The notes beneath the pieces are model-generated. The model ran no database searches. It had not been told where the DNA came from and saw only the letters and a list, made by a program, of their open reading frames with translations. DNA of 64,000 nucleotides from Deltaproteobacteria bacterium (lineage in GTDB: Bacteria > JAGRBM01 > JAHCIT01): contig JAHCIT010000009.1 of the NCBI GenBank assembly GCA_026129095.1, forward strand, positions 1 through 64,000. The letters run 5' to 3'. Positions 49,266 through 57,581 of this stretch are shown piece by piece; the first letter of the stretch is position 1, and each line of letters opens with the position of its first letter. Made by a program: the position numbers and the translations under genes.

Positions 49266-51035
49266 TCAGTTTGCCGCACGTGACACGATAATCGGTTCGC
49301 CCCAATACGACGAGCAATACTCAGGCGATCCGGGGGCCTTCGTGATGAAGGCCAGATCGACTGTTTTCCCGGCCAGGGACGAAAGATCTATTTCAGCATC
49401 ATGCCAGCATCGGTCGTCCTTGTTGTTCTTGGGATCAATCTGCTTTTCGAACAGGGTCCGCTTGCGGAACATCGACCGGGCCTCCACCCGAAACTTCACC
49501 GGGCCGCCCTTGTCAGGTGACCAGACGGTCGGCGCCATCGTCACCCCGAATCGCAGTACCGAATTGGGCTTCAGTGTGACCCGGTAGCGAATCTCGCTGT
49601 CCGGATGGCAAAGGAGCGATGGCCGTTCGTCGGTATCCACGCGGACCAGTTCAACGTTGATATAACGCGGATCTGAGGTACGCAGCTGGGCACGGGGGAG
49701 TTCCTCAAAGAAGTCGTAATACGAACCCATTTTCTGCCTGCGTTTCATCGCGCTGAGCTGGTTTCCCAGCCGGTAAAATTCGTAATAGAGCTCTGTGAGC
49801 TTCTGCTTGGAAATTGTCGGCAGGTCCATGAACCCGACATGGGAGAAATAATTGTCGTGTTCGTATTCCTTGAGGTAGCCCTCCGACACACACACTTCAT
49901 GAAGCTTGGTCCCGGGGAACGGGGTGAATTTGAAAACCAGCGTGTGATCGGGGTTAGCCTGCCGAAGGATATCCATGGACTTCTGAATTGACTGTTCGGT
50001 TTCCCCGGGCACACCGACAATGTTGTAACTGCAGGTTTCGATTCCGACTTCGTCGCAGAACCGGAACGTATTGATGATCTGCTCATCGGTCAGGTTCCGG
50101 TTCATGACCTCGCGCCGGATGTAGTCATCGCCCGATTCGATGGCGATAATTGCCTGGTAACAACCTGCCTCTGCCAGCCGTCGGGCTGTTTCGCGGCCGA
50201 AGGTCTGCATCTGCACCTGCATGTTGAATGGCAGGTCAAATCTCTTTTTGTACTCGTCGAGAAACGCATACAGCCACTTCTTGTTCTCGGTGATGATATC
50301 GTCCGAGAACGTTATGTAACGGGCCTCTTCCGGATAGCGGTCAACAATACCCTGTATCTCGTCAATGACGCTTTCCACCGACCTCTGGCGAATGAAACGG
50401 CCATTACCGGAATAAAGCCGCATCTGGGCTTCGTTTGAACAGTAGGTGCAGCGGTACGGGCAGCCACGGGAAGTCATGATCTGCACGTTTCCATACTGAA
50501 GCCGGAGCGCCTTCGCATAATCGAGGCACTCGCGGTACGGCGGCGGCAGGCTGTCGAGGGGGTCCACCAGCTCGCGCATCTCGTTGACAATCACACGGCC
50601 ATCGGAAGCACGGGTCCAGATATTGGGTATGCGGTCAGTCGGCTTGCCCTGGGAAACAGCCTCCACAAGATCGAGCAACGCATGCTCGCCCTCGCCACGA
50701 CAAATGAAATCCATGTTGGGTTCGGCAATGCATTCATCCGGTGACAGTGTCGGGTGAACTCCACCGGCCACCGTAGGCACCGGATGCTCTTCCTTGATCC
50801 AGGCAGCCATCTGCCGGACGTATCGCCACTGGACGTACACCGACGAGAAACCGATCAGTTGAGGATCAAACTCCTTGATTGCCGCCATGAGCTTCTGGCG
50901 GTTTAGCTGAGGTACCCGCTCGAAACGGGGCTCATGACCGGCAGCCTTCAGCGTGGCAGCCAGGGAGCCCACACCAAGCTGATAGTATATTGGCGTAAGG
51001 GTATCGATATCCGGGTACAACAGCATTACGCGCAT
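49266..51035 (-). CDS. B12-binding radical SAM protein with C-terminal beta-sandwich (copy 4)
   Basis: A 589-residue paralogue and the first gene of the operon. B12 domain with VAGGVHPTLSPDE (89-101) and GEGEH (114-118); radical SAM motif RGCPYRCTYCSN (Cys192, 196, 199); C-terminal sandwich with LLCHPDSEIRYRVTL, PTVWS, CWHDAEIDLSSLAGKTV and YWGEP. It is most similar to copy 1 and lacks its tail, so it may be the simplest form. The 418-bp gap upstream is shared with divergent rpmH; a weak -35/-10 pair (TTGATG, 17 nt, TTAACT) is visible for this strand. Confidence 0.82.
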   Translation of the reverse strand: MRVMLLYPDIDTLTPIYYQLGVGSLAATLKAAGHEPRFERVPQLNRQKLMAAIKEFDPQLIGFSSVYVQWRYVRQMAAWIKEEHPVPTVAGGVHPTLSPDECIAEPNMDFICRGEGEHALLDLVEAVSQGKPTDRIPNIWTRASDGRVIVNEMRELVDPLDSLPPPYRECLDYAKALRLQYGNVQIMTSRGCPYRCTYCSNEAQMRLYSGNGRFIRQRSVESVIDEIQGIVDRYPEEARYITFSDDIITENKKWLYAFLDEYKKRFDLPFNMQVQMQTFGRETARRLAEAGCYQAIIAIESGDDYIRREVMNRNLTDEQIINTFRFCDEVGIETCSYNIVGVPGETEQSIQKSMDILRQANPDHTLVFKFTPFPGTKLHEVCVSEGYLKEYEHDNYFSHVGFMDLPTISKQKLTELYYEFYRLGNQLSAMKRRQKMGSYYDFFEELPRAQLRTSDPRYINVELVRVDTDERPSLLCHPDSEIRYRVTLKPNSVLRFGVTMAPTVWSPDKGGPVKFRVEARSMFRKRTLFEKQIDPKNNKDDRCWHDAEIDLSSLAGKTVDLAFITKAPGSPEYCSSYWGEPIIVSRAAN

Positions 51036-51453
51036 GGTTTTACCGTCCTCAATTCACGCCGCATCGGCGGTCTTTCTTCAGTTGCCGGGTCCAGCCCTGC
51101 GGGAGCTGGGTGCCCTCGCCTCCGCATCCCCTAAAAAGACCGGCGGCGTCCTGAACTGGCTATATTCCCCAAGTTAAGCATGTGCCGGGCCCTCCATCAA
51201 CCGGAAAACCTGAAAACCCCAGTGATCCGAACCACTTGAAATATTCTCTAAGGGGCAACCGGGCCAATCCATATCACTTTGCCAGATCCGGAAGACCCGT
51301 ATTTGACATTCCATGCAAAAACCGGTCTTTATGCGGCTCCGGTGGACCGGAGTACGCTTCAACAGGCGGTGACTTCAGGCCTTACGGCTCCCCCCACTGG
51401 AACTGAAAAACAACTCCCGTCTGGAAGACGGGGAGAGGCAGCCACAAACAGTC
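51036..51453. other. Divergent intergenic region between radical SAM operon and rpmH
   Basis: A 418-bp gap with no convincing gene. It must hold promoters for both directions. Seen: TTGACA at 51303-51308 toward rpmH with only weak -10 candidates (TTTATG, 19 nt on), a hairpin (CTCCGG with CCGGAG, 51337-51352), and a stronger one (CCCGTCT with AGACGGG, loop GGA, 51416-51432) ending at the probable rpmH ribosome-binding region. No DnaA box (TTATCCACA-like) was found, so no origin is seen here. Confidence 0.5.
51414..51435 (+). other. rpmH leader hairpin
   Basis: CTCCCGTCT pairs with AGACGGGGAG around loop GGA, with one bulged G. The right arm includes the GGGGAG that is the only strong purine run before the rpmH ATG, so the hairpin may hide the ribosome-binding site and regulate L34 synthesis. 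This role is an inference. Confidence 0.4.
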
Positions 51454-51603
51454 ATGAAACGTACGTATCAGCCTCATAATCGCCGTCGTGCCCGCAACCA
51501 CGGTTACCGGGCCCGTGCAGCGACAGCTAGCGGCCGCAAGATCCTGAAAAATCGCCGGACCAAGGGCCGCAAGCGGCTCGCCGTGCGTATTGCCAGCAAA
51601 TAG
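51454..51603 (+). CDS. rpmH: Ribosomal protein L34
   Basis: A 49-residue basic protein of the large subunit with the unmistakable L34 sequence: [20 protein letters not shown] at the start, then [18 protein letters not shown]. Slightly longer than the usual 44-46 residues. It begins the rpmH-rnpA-yidD-yidC-jag block. A short TTCCC/GGGAA hairpin follows the stop (51615-51629). Confidence 0.97.
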   Translation: MKRTYQPHNRRRARNHGYRARAATASGRKILKNRRTKGRKRLAVRIASK

Positions 51604-51755
51604 GTGGAAGCCCCTTCCCTGACGGGGAACCCACATCTGGCCTCAATCAAATCCTGCCATCTGAAATAGTGCCGGCAGGTATAAAAGCGGGAAGCAAGGG
51701 GTTCAGGGATACACAGTTCCGGTGAAGTCCCGGTTTTCGTGATCGCCCATCCGCC

Positions 51756-52082
51756 ATGATTTCGCACCGGTTTCCCAAAGCGGCCCGGATATCACGCTCA
51801 GGCGAGTTCGAGGCCATCTGGAAAGCAGGCAAACGGCAGCGGATAGGTTCACTGGAAGCCCGTTACGAACCAGGCCAGCGGCCACAACTGGGAATCGCCG
51901 TTGACCGCCGGACCGGTAACGCGGCAGTCAGAAACCGCCTCAAACGATGGATACGAGAGCACTTCAGAACACATCCCGACCTGTTCAGCCAGCCCTGGCG
52001 GCTGGTTCTGGTAGTCCGCAGGGACATGCCGAGGGCATCGCTCACAAGAGATTTCGACCGGTTATGGGCGCGGTGCAAATAG
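51756..52082 (+). CDS. rnpA: Ribonuclease P protein component
   Basis: A 108-residue protein subunit of RNase P that helps the catalytic RNA cut tRNA 5' leaders. The RNR motif reads VRNRLKRWIREHFR, and the start FPKAARISRSGEF matches the family. A TATAAA box at 51680-51685 in the 152-bp gap after rpmH may be part of an internal promoter. It overlaps yidD by 19 bp. Confidence 0.93.
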   Translation: MISHRFPKAARISRSGEFEAIWKAGKRQRIGSLEARYEPGQRPQLGIAVDRRTGNAAVRNRLKRWIREHFRTHPDLFSQPWRLVLVVRRDMPRASLTRDFDRLWARCK

Positions 52083-52333
52083 CCGGAAAGCTGCTGGCGC
52101 TACCGCTCATCCTGATCGTCCAGGCTTACCAATGGACGATCAGGCCGCTGCTGGGAAACCGCTGCCGCTTCTATCCGTCATGCTCTGACTATTCACTTGG
52201 AGCGTTCAAACGCCACGGAGCAGTATTCGGAACGGTCCTGACGGTCCGGCGGCTGGCCTGCTGCCATCCGTTTCATCCGGGCGGTGTCGATCCCGTTCCC
52301 GACCGGCTCACGCTCTTCACAAGGAACTCATAA
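52064..52333 (+). CDS. yidD: Membrane protein insertion efficiency factor YidD
   Basis: An 89-residue YidD. Amphipathic N-terminal helix, then CRFYPSCSDYSLGAFKRHG and GGVDPVP, the family hallmarks. It assists YidC-dependent insertion. ATG at 52064 gives the usual length; the gene starts inside rnpA and ends exactly where yidC starts. Confidence 0.93.
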   Translation: MGAVQIAGKLLALPLILIVQAYQWTIRPLLGNRCRFYPSCSDYSLGAFKRHGAVFGTVLTVRRLACCHPFHPGGVDPVPDRLTLFTRNS

Positions 52334-54091
52334 GTGAAAGACGAAACCCGCCACCGCCTGTTCATCATCCTGTCGATGGCTGTTATTATTGGCTGGTATG
52401 CCTTGGTGGTACCACCGAGAAAGCCGGCACAGAGTCCCGTCAAGGACGACAAGACTGCCCCGACCACCCAAATTACCGATGCTCAACCGGTGCCTGCTGC
52501 CGGGGCACCCGATGATAGTTCAAGTTCCCCGGAGTCGCTTCAGCCGGTCACAGCTCTGGAGCGCGAAATACTTGTTGATACACAACTCTATACGGCCGTT
52601 GTTACCACCCAAGGCGGGATTCTCCGGCGGTTTGAACTCAAGTCGTATCAGTCGAATGACCGCTCAGGACTCAAGGATATTATCGACCAGTCGGTTGTTC
52701 ACCCTCCCCTGTTTGCCCGCATCCGAGGGCTCAAGGCGGCTGAACAGGGTGACCATTTACCTTACGTGTACGATGGCCCTTCCGAAATCATGCTGGCCGG
52801 AAAGACCGAAGAAGTCCGCCTGCCACTTCGTTACCGGGATTCAGCTGGCGTAGAAGTCCATAAGGATATCTTTTTCAGCCCGACGACTTACAGCGTCAGA
52901 GCAGAGTACCGGGTTATTGCACCTGCCGTCACTACCGCCAGAAAGTTCCAGCCCGTTTACGTCCTCGCACTCGATCATTCCAAGGCACCCAAAACATCGA
53001 CGGCACGCATGGGAACCCATGCAATCGTCGGTGCATCCGGCACTGATCGCCATGAGTTTGGCGCCCTCGCCGACAAGAGCATAAAAATCACCGATGATCC
53101 CCGCTTCGCCGGTTTCGAGGATCACTACTTCCTGACGGCAATTCTGCCGGAAAATCCCAAGCATTCGGCGCTGATCGCATCACGCACATCCCCTAGCCAG
53201 TGGGAGACCGCTGTGGAAGGTCCGGAATTGCTGGCTGGAACCGATGCCGCTACGGCCGAGGTCTCGGCGGTCCGGTACTATCTCGGACCTAAAACCGACG
53301 CGGCCCTGCTTGCTGTAGATCAAAAGCTGGAAGCAGCCATCAACTACGGATTTGGCCAGACTCTGATCAAGCCCATAGCGAAATTCCTGCTTCTGCTTCT
53401 CCGGATATTTCATGGCGTCGCAGGTGACTGGGGACTGGCCATCCTGATGCTCACAGTCATCGTCCGCGTTGCATTGTTCCCGCTCGCCATCAAGCAGTTT
53501 CACTCGATGCAGGCAATGGCGACACTCAAGCCGAAAATGGATGCACTCAAGGAGAAGTACAAAGACGACAAGGTGGCATTGAACCAGGCCACCATGGACC
53601 TGTTCCGGGAGCATAAGGTCAATCCGCTATCCGGCTGTCTTCCGATTCTTCCGCAGATACCGATATTCCTGGGGTTGTATGTCAGTCTGGATACCTCACT
53701 GGAACTCCGGCACGCCGCATTCCTGGGCACCTGGATCCAGGATCTGGCGATTCACGACCCATACTATGTTCTGCCGCTGATTACCTGCGCGACCATGGCG
53801 ATCTCCATGAAACTGACGCCTTCTCAAATGGACCCAATCCAGCAGAAAGTCATGATGATCATGCCCATCGTGATGTTTTTCCTGTTTATGAATATTGCTG
53901 CCGGACTGGTGCTCTACTGGAGCGCATCCAACGTGTTCTCGATTGGTCAGCAGCTTTATTTTAACGCCAGGAACAAGCGGCTCTCTGCCGCACGGGAGCA
54001 GGATCCATCAGCCCAGGTGGTGCCGACGACAGCCAAAGAGGTCTCCGGAGAACCGGCAGGCCCACGAAACCGCAAGAAACCGCGCCGCTGA
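52334..54091 (+). CDS. yidC: Membrane protein insertase YidC
   Basis: A 585-residue diderm YidC (Oxa1 family) that inserts and folds inner-membrane proteins. N-terminal helix (about 8-23), a long periplasmic domain, then the conserved five-helix core containing GLAILMLTVIVRVALFPLA, LNPLSGCLPILPQIPIF-type helix, and LYWSASNVFSIGQQ. The tail is basic. GTG start, no gap after yidD; jag follows after 79 bp. Confidence 0.96.
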   Translation: MKDETRHRLFIILSMAVIIGWYALVVPPRKPAQSPVKDDKTAPTTQITDAQPVPAAGAPDDSSSSPESLQPVTALEREILVDTQLYTAVVTTQGGILRRFELKSYQSNDRSGLKDIIDQSVVHPPLFARIRGLKAAEQGDHLPYVYDGPSEIMLAGKTEEVRLPLRYRDSAGVEVHKDIFFSPTTYSVRAEYRVIAPAVTTARKFQPVYVLALDHSKAPKTSTARMGTHAIVGASGTDRHEFGALADKSIKITDDPRFAGFEDHYFLTAILPENPKHSALIASRTSPSQWETAVEGPELLAGTDAATAEVSAVRYYLGPKTDAALLAVDQKLEAAINYGFGQTLIKPIAKFLLLLLRIFHGVAGDWGLAILMLTVIVRVALFPLAIKQFHSMQAMATLKPKMDALKEKYKDDKVALNQATMDLFREHKVNPLSGCLPILPQIPIFLGLYVSLDTSLELRHAAFLGTWIQDLAIHDPYYVLPLITCATMAISMKLTPSQMDPIQQKVMMIMPIVMFFLFMNIAAGLVLYWSASNVFSIGQQLYFNARNKRLSAAREQDPSAQVVPTTAKEVSGEPAGPRNRKKPRR

Positions 54092-54170
54092 CCGTACGAG
54101 ACATCAGCGAATACAGAACTCAAAGGAAAGGGACGGCAAGCAGCCGTCAGGGAGCAAAGGAACAAAGAAA

Positions 54171-55205
54171 ATGAGCAACGAATACCAGGAATTCCGGGGC
54201 AAGAATCTGAATGAAATTCTCGAACGTATCGGGAATCTCTGGAACTGTACGCTGAATGGAATTGACTACGAACTTGTACGTGAAGGATCCCGGGGCGTCA
54301 TGGGACTCGGCGCCCGCGACGTAGTGATCCGCGCCCGCCGGATCGAACCGCTGGATGACGATGCCTCGCAGGAAGAACGTGCCAGCGGCGCCCCCACGCC
54401 AAGCGAACCAAAGGATTTTTCACCGCAACCGGACGGGAATACACGGCGTCAGGACCGTGGACGCGGACGCGGCCGGGAACGGGGCAACGAGCGCGGAAAT
54501 GACTGGGGCAATGAGCGCCCTCCCCGCCGTGATGCACAGAATATCCGCAACGACCGTCCTCCCCGTGATGAGCGCGACGAAGAGCGGCCCCAGCAGCCGG
54601 AGCGGAAATACGTGCGTCCGGAGGTCACTCCTCTTCCTGCCGAAGCCCTTGAAAAGGCGAAGCAGGTGGCCGAGCGGCTCGCCCGTTATCTCGCTCCGGA
54701 AACAACCATTGAAATCCGGCCGGGCAATGTCCTTGAGCTGATCAGCGAAAACGGCGCACTCCTTATCGGCCGGCACGGCCAGACCCTCGACGCCATCCAG
54801 TATCTCGTGAACAAGATATCCTCACGCGGCGTCGAGCTGCCGGCAGACACCTACATCATCGTGGATACCGAAGGGTACCGTGAACGCCGCGAACAGGCCT
54901 TGTTCAGACTGGCCATCCGGCTCGCCCAGAAGGCCCGCCAGTCAGGCCGGCTCCAGTCCGTTGAGCCCATGCCGGCCCATGAGCGCCGGATCATCCATGT
55001 GACGCTTCAGGACGAACCTGAAGTCCGGACGGAGAGCCTTGGGGACGGTGACCTGAAACGGGTTGTCGTGGTTCCCGCTCGCCGGGCGGGCGGTAGCGAC
55101 CGGGGACCGGGTCCGCAGGGACCTGGCCGCAATCGGGGCAACCGCCGCCGGCGCGGACGTGGCCGGGGCCCGCGTCCATCAGGTGGAAGTCCCAGCGGCG
55201 AATAG
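54171..55205 (+). CDS. jag: Jag/SpoIIIJ-associated RNA-binding protein
   Basis: A 344-residue Jag. The Jag-N domain (about 4-60, FRGKNLNEILERIGNLWNCT), a disordered Arg/Asp/Glu/Gly linker (about 65-155), a KH domain (VLELISENGALLIGRHGQTLD) and an R3H domain (YRERREQALFRLAIRLAQKA) are in order, then a Gly/Arg-rich tail (GPGRNRGNRRRRGRGRGPR). Such RG-rich segments often bind RNA. The linker and tail make it longer than the usual 200-260 residues. ATG at 54171 fits the Jag-N start. Confidence 0.92.
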   Translation: MSNEYQEFRGKNLNEILERIGNLWNCTLNGIDYELVREGSRGVMGLGARDVVIRARRIEPLDDDASQEERASGAPTPSEPKDFSPQPDGNTRRQDRGRGRGRERGNERGNDWGNERPPRRDAQNIRNDRPPRDERDEERPQQPERKYVRPEVTPLPAEALEKAKQVAERLARYLAPETTIEIRPGNVLELISENGALLIGRHGQTLDAIQYLVNKISSRGVELPADTYIIVDTEGYRERREQALFRLAIRLAQKARQSGRLQSVEPMPAHERRIIHVTLQDEPEVRTESLGDGDLKRVVVVPARRAGGSDRGPGPQGPGRNRGNRRRRGRGRGPRPSGGSPSGE

Positions 55206-55232
55206 TCCACGCCCCATTTACCTCTCAACTAT

Positions 55233-55255
55233 GGCACCGCTTTCACAGCGGTGCC
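55233..55255 (+). terminator. Strong hairpin after jag
   Basis: GGCACCGCT pairs perfectly with AGCGGTGCC around TTCAC, 27 nt past the jag stop. No T tract follows, so it is either a nonclassical terminator or a 3'-end stabiliser. Confidence 0.5.
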
Positions 55256-55260
55256 CGGCT

Positions 55261-55415
55261 CCGCTTTCCTGCGAGCGGTACAGATATATTACCGGCCGGT
55301 TTTACACCGGCATTCGGATGCGTGTAATATTTCACAATGCTGGCATGCGCAGGGTGAGTACCATTGGCTCTGGCGCACTCTGGAATGATTGCTCCGGAAA
55401 CCGGAGCAGATTCCA
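55261..55415 (+). other. Hairpin cluster upstream of the GYF-like gene
   Basis: Three further inverted repeats follow the jag hairpin: CCGCT/AGCGG (55261-55278), GCCGGT/ACCGGC around TTTAC (55295-55311), and a larger one made of TGGAAT/ATTCCA outside GCTCCGG/CCGGAGC with loop AAA (55381-55415). They may be structured leader or attenuator elements. Confidence 0.4.
55301..55330 (+). promoter_or_regulatory. Candidate promoter of the GYF-like gene
   Basis: TTTACA (55301-55306), an 18-nt spacer and TAATAT (55325-55330). Start would be near 55337, giving a leader of about 108 nt that carries the large hairpin at 55381-55415. Confidence 0.4.
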
Positions 55416-55444
55416 TTGTCAGCGGCCGGGGGCGGTCCTGGATA

Positions 55445-56320
55445 GTGCCGACAGTAATTTCCAGTAAGCAGACCTACATCACGCGGAGTCCGGATGGTCT
55501 CATGATCGGTCCGGTCAGCCGCCGGGTGGTGGTCGAGCTGATTCGCGATCGCAAGGTCTCCGTAGGGCATACGTTTTCTGTCGACGGAGGGCCACAGGTT
55601 CCCATTTACGAAGACGACGAATTCCGGCAATACCTCTCCAAGTTCGGTCCCGTTCCCGCAAAAGGCGGTGCCGCGGCTGCCGATAAGCCGGTGGCTCCGG
55701 CCGGACCCCGTCCTTCGGCAGCTGCTGCACCCGCGGTTTCGGTCCCACCCGTTGTCTCTGAGCAAACCCAGCATGATCTGGAAATGCTTGACGACGAGGA
55801 TGATGACGATGACGACAGCGATTTCACCCTGAGTTTTCACGAAGTAAAGGACGTCGTACTCAGCCTGAGCCGGCAGCGCCAGAAGCTGGAAGACGACGAA
55901 GGAGTGCTCGAAACCCTTGATGACGTGCCCCTGGCCGAGATCGTCTCCGCAGATGACGAGGATGTCGTCGCCATAGGTGACGAGATGGAGCTCCCGCCTG
56001 ACGAAGTGTTTGAGGAAGTCGAAGTGCTGGAACTGGAAGCCGCTGAGACTGGACCGGTCCGGCAGGCCGCCAAAGTACCGACCTCGGGCCGCGCCCGGCT
56101 CAAGGCGGAGCTGACCAACCCCAGTAATCGCTACAAGATCCAGAACCCCGATGGCCTGATGCTGGGACCGGTCCGGATCCCTACAGTCCGGGATCTTGTG
56201 GAAGCCGGTGCCATTGATCGCCGGGCAAAAATCTCAAAAAACGACGGGCCCTATGTGGATGCCTGGAGCCTGCCAGAGGTACGCTTCCTGATCGTCCGGC
56301 TCAGCCAGAAAAAAGGCTAG
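55445..56320 (+). CDS. Protein with two GYF-like (DUF4339-type) domains and acidic linker
   Basis: A 291-residue protein. Residues about 8-62 and about 230-285 are related: each has a Tyr or Asn start, then PDGLM-GPV, a helix with a charged pattern, and a D/N-GP turn. The pattern resembles GYF_2/DUF4339 domains, which bind Pro-rich partners; this is a tentative match. Between them lies an Ala/Pro linker and a very acidic stretch (DDEDDDDDDSDF and many Glu/Asp). No signal peptide is seen. Start is GTG at 55445; the frame is open upstream to 55364. It converges with the cyclophilin gene. Confidence 0.65.
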   Translation: MPTVISSKQTYITRSPDGLMIGPVSRRVVVELIRDRKVSVGHTFSVDGGPQVPIYEDDEFRQYLSKFGPVPAKGGAAAADKPVAPAGPRPSAAAAPAVSVPPVVSEQTQHDLEMLDDEDDDDDDSDFTLSFHEVKDVVLSLSRQRQKLEDDEGVLETLDDVPLAEIVSADDEDVVAIGDEMELPPDEVFEEVEVLELEAAETGPVRQAAKVPTSGRARLKAELTNPSNRYKIQNPDGLMLGPVRIPTVRDLVEAGAIDRRAKISKNDGPYVDAWSLPEVRFLIVRLSQKKG

Positions 56321-56347
56321 GTCTTTCCCGCGACGCTTGCGCCGGTT

Positions 56348-56851
56348 TTACTTCTCTATCTTGACCTTGCTGATCGTCACCGGTGTGACCGGCCGGTCAC
56401 CGGGACCAGTTGGCGTCTTGGATATCTTCATCACGACATCCAGGCCATCCGTCACCTCGCCGAATATCGCATGCTTGCCATCCAGCCAGGCGGTCGGTGC
56501 AACCGTAATGAAGAACTGGGATCCATTTGTATTCGGCCCCGCGTTCGCCATGGACAACATTCCCGGTTTGGAGTGCTTGAGCGACGGGTGGAACTCGTCC
56601 GCAAACCGGTAGCCCGGACCGCCCCGTCCGCTGCCTTCCGGGCAACCGCCCTGGAGCATGAACCCGTCAATCACGCGATGAAAGACGAGGCCATCATAAA
56701 AGGGCTTGTTCTTCTGGACCTGGCCCTTGGGATCGGTCCACTCCTTGCTGCCCGTGGCCAAGCCAACGAAATTCGCAACGGTATTGGGCGCCTTGTCGTC
56801 AAAAAGCCTGATGGTGAAATCGCCCATCGATGTCTCAAATACTGCGTTCAT
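56348..56851 (-). CDS. Cyclophilin-type peptidyl-prolyl isomerase
   Basis: A 167-residue cytoplasmic-type cyclophilin that speeds proline cis-trans isomerisation. Active-site segments: FHRVIDGFMLQGG, ANAGPNTNGSQFFIT and the Trp in TAWLDGKHAIFGEV. Length is typical and no signal peptide is present. The gene is divergent from lemA across 166 bp, in which a GATAAT (56965-56970) may be the lemA -10 box. Confidence 0.93.
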   Translation of the reverse strand: MNAVFETSMGDFTIRLFDDKAPNTVANFVGLATGSKEWTDPKGQVQKNKPFYDGLVFHRVIDGFMLQGGCPEGSGRGGPGYRFADEFHPSLKHSKPGMLSMANAGPNTNGSQFFITVAPTAWLDGKHAIFGEVTDGLDVVMKISKTPTGPGDRPVTPVTISKVKIEK

Positions 56852-57017
56852 GCATAATCCCTTCTGGCACGGAAACCTTGAGACAGGAAGCTACCACACC
56901 CGGCCGGGCTGGCAACAAGTTACGCCCCGATTTTGCGTTTGATATCGACAGGAAGCCTCCGGCGGATAATAATAGCCGCGCCATCTGGCCATATATTTCC
57001 GGAACTGGAGTACTCCT

Positions 57018-57581
57018 ATGGGACTCATGGTCACCGTCCTGATTATTGCCTTTCCACTCATCATTGGAATCGTCATTTTCAATTCGCTGGTTGCCCTCCG
57101 GGCACAGGCACGTAACGGATGGGCCCAGATCGACGTCCAGCTGAAGCGCCGGGCAGATCTCGTTCCCAATCTCGTGGAAAGCGTCAAAGGCGCCATGAGC
57201 CATGAACGGGAGACGCTGGAGAATGTGGTCCGGCTCCGGAATCAGGCGGTCGCTCTCCAGAAAGACGGTGACACTCCCGAACGGATACAGGCCGAAGGTG
57301 CCCTCTCGACAGCGCTTGGACGATTGTTCGCGCTCATGGAAAACTATCCCGACATCAAGGCAACCCAGAATATCGCCGCCCTTCAGGAAGAGCTCACCAG
57401 CACCGAAAACCGGATCGGCTTCGCACGCCAGCACTATAACGACGTCGCCACCAGCTTTAACGCCCGGATAGAGCAGATACCGGCCAATATTGTGGCCTCA
57501 ATAGCCGGCATGACAGGTTTTCCACTCTGGGCGATTGAAGACGCGGCCGACCGCGCCGCGCCCAGGGTTGCGCTCAGGTGA
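57018..57581 (+). CDS. lemA: LemA family protein
   Basis: A 187-residue membrane protein with one N-terminal helix (about 3-24) and a four-helix bundle containing WAQIDVQLKRRADLVPNLVE, the family signature, and FARQHYNDVATSFNARI. Function is not settled. Its stop overlaps the GTG start of the M48 protease, a pairing seen in many bacteria. Confidence 0.9.
   Translation: MGLMVTVLIIAFPLIIGIVIFNSLVALRAQARNGWAQIDVQLKRRADLVPNLVESVKGAMSHERETLENVVRLRNQAVALQKDGDTPERIQAEGALSTALGRLFALMENYPDIKATQNIAALQEELTSTENRIGFARQHYNDVATSFNARIEQIPANIVASIAGMTGFPLWAIEDAADRAAPRVALR

Noticed and set aside
51036-51453. Origin of replication beside rpmH
   Set aside because: No DnaA boxes or AT-rich unwinding stretch seen, and dnaA is absent.
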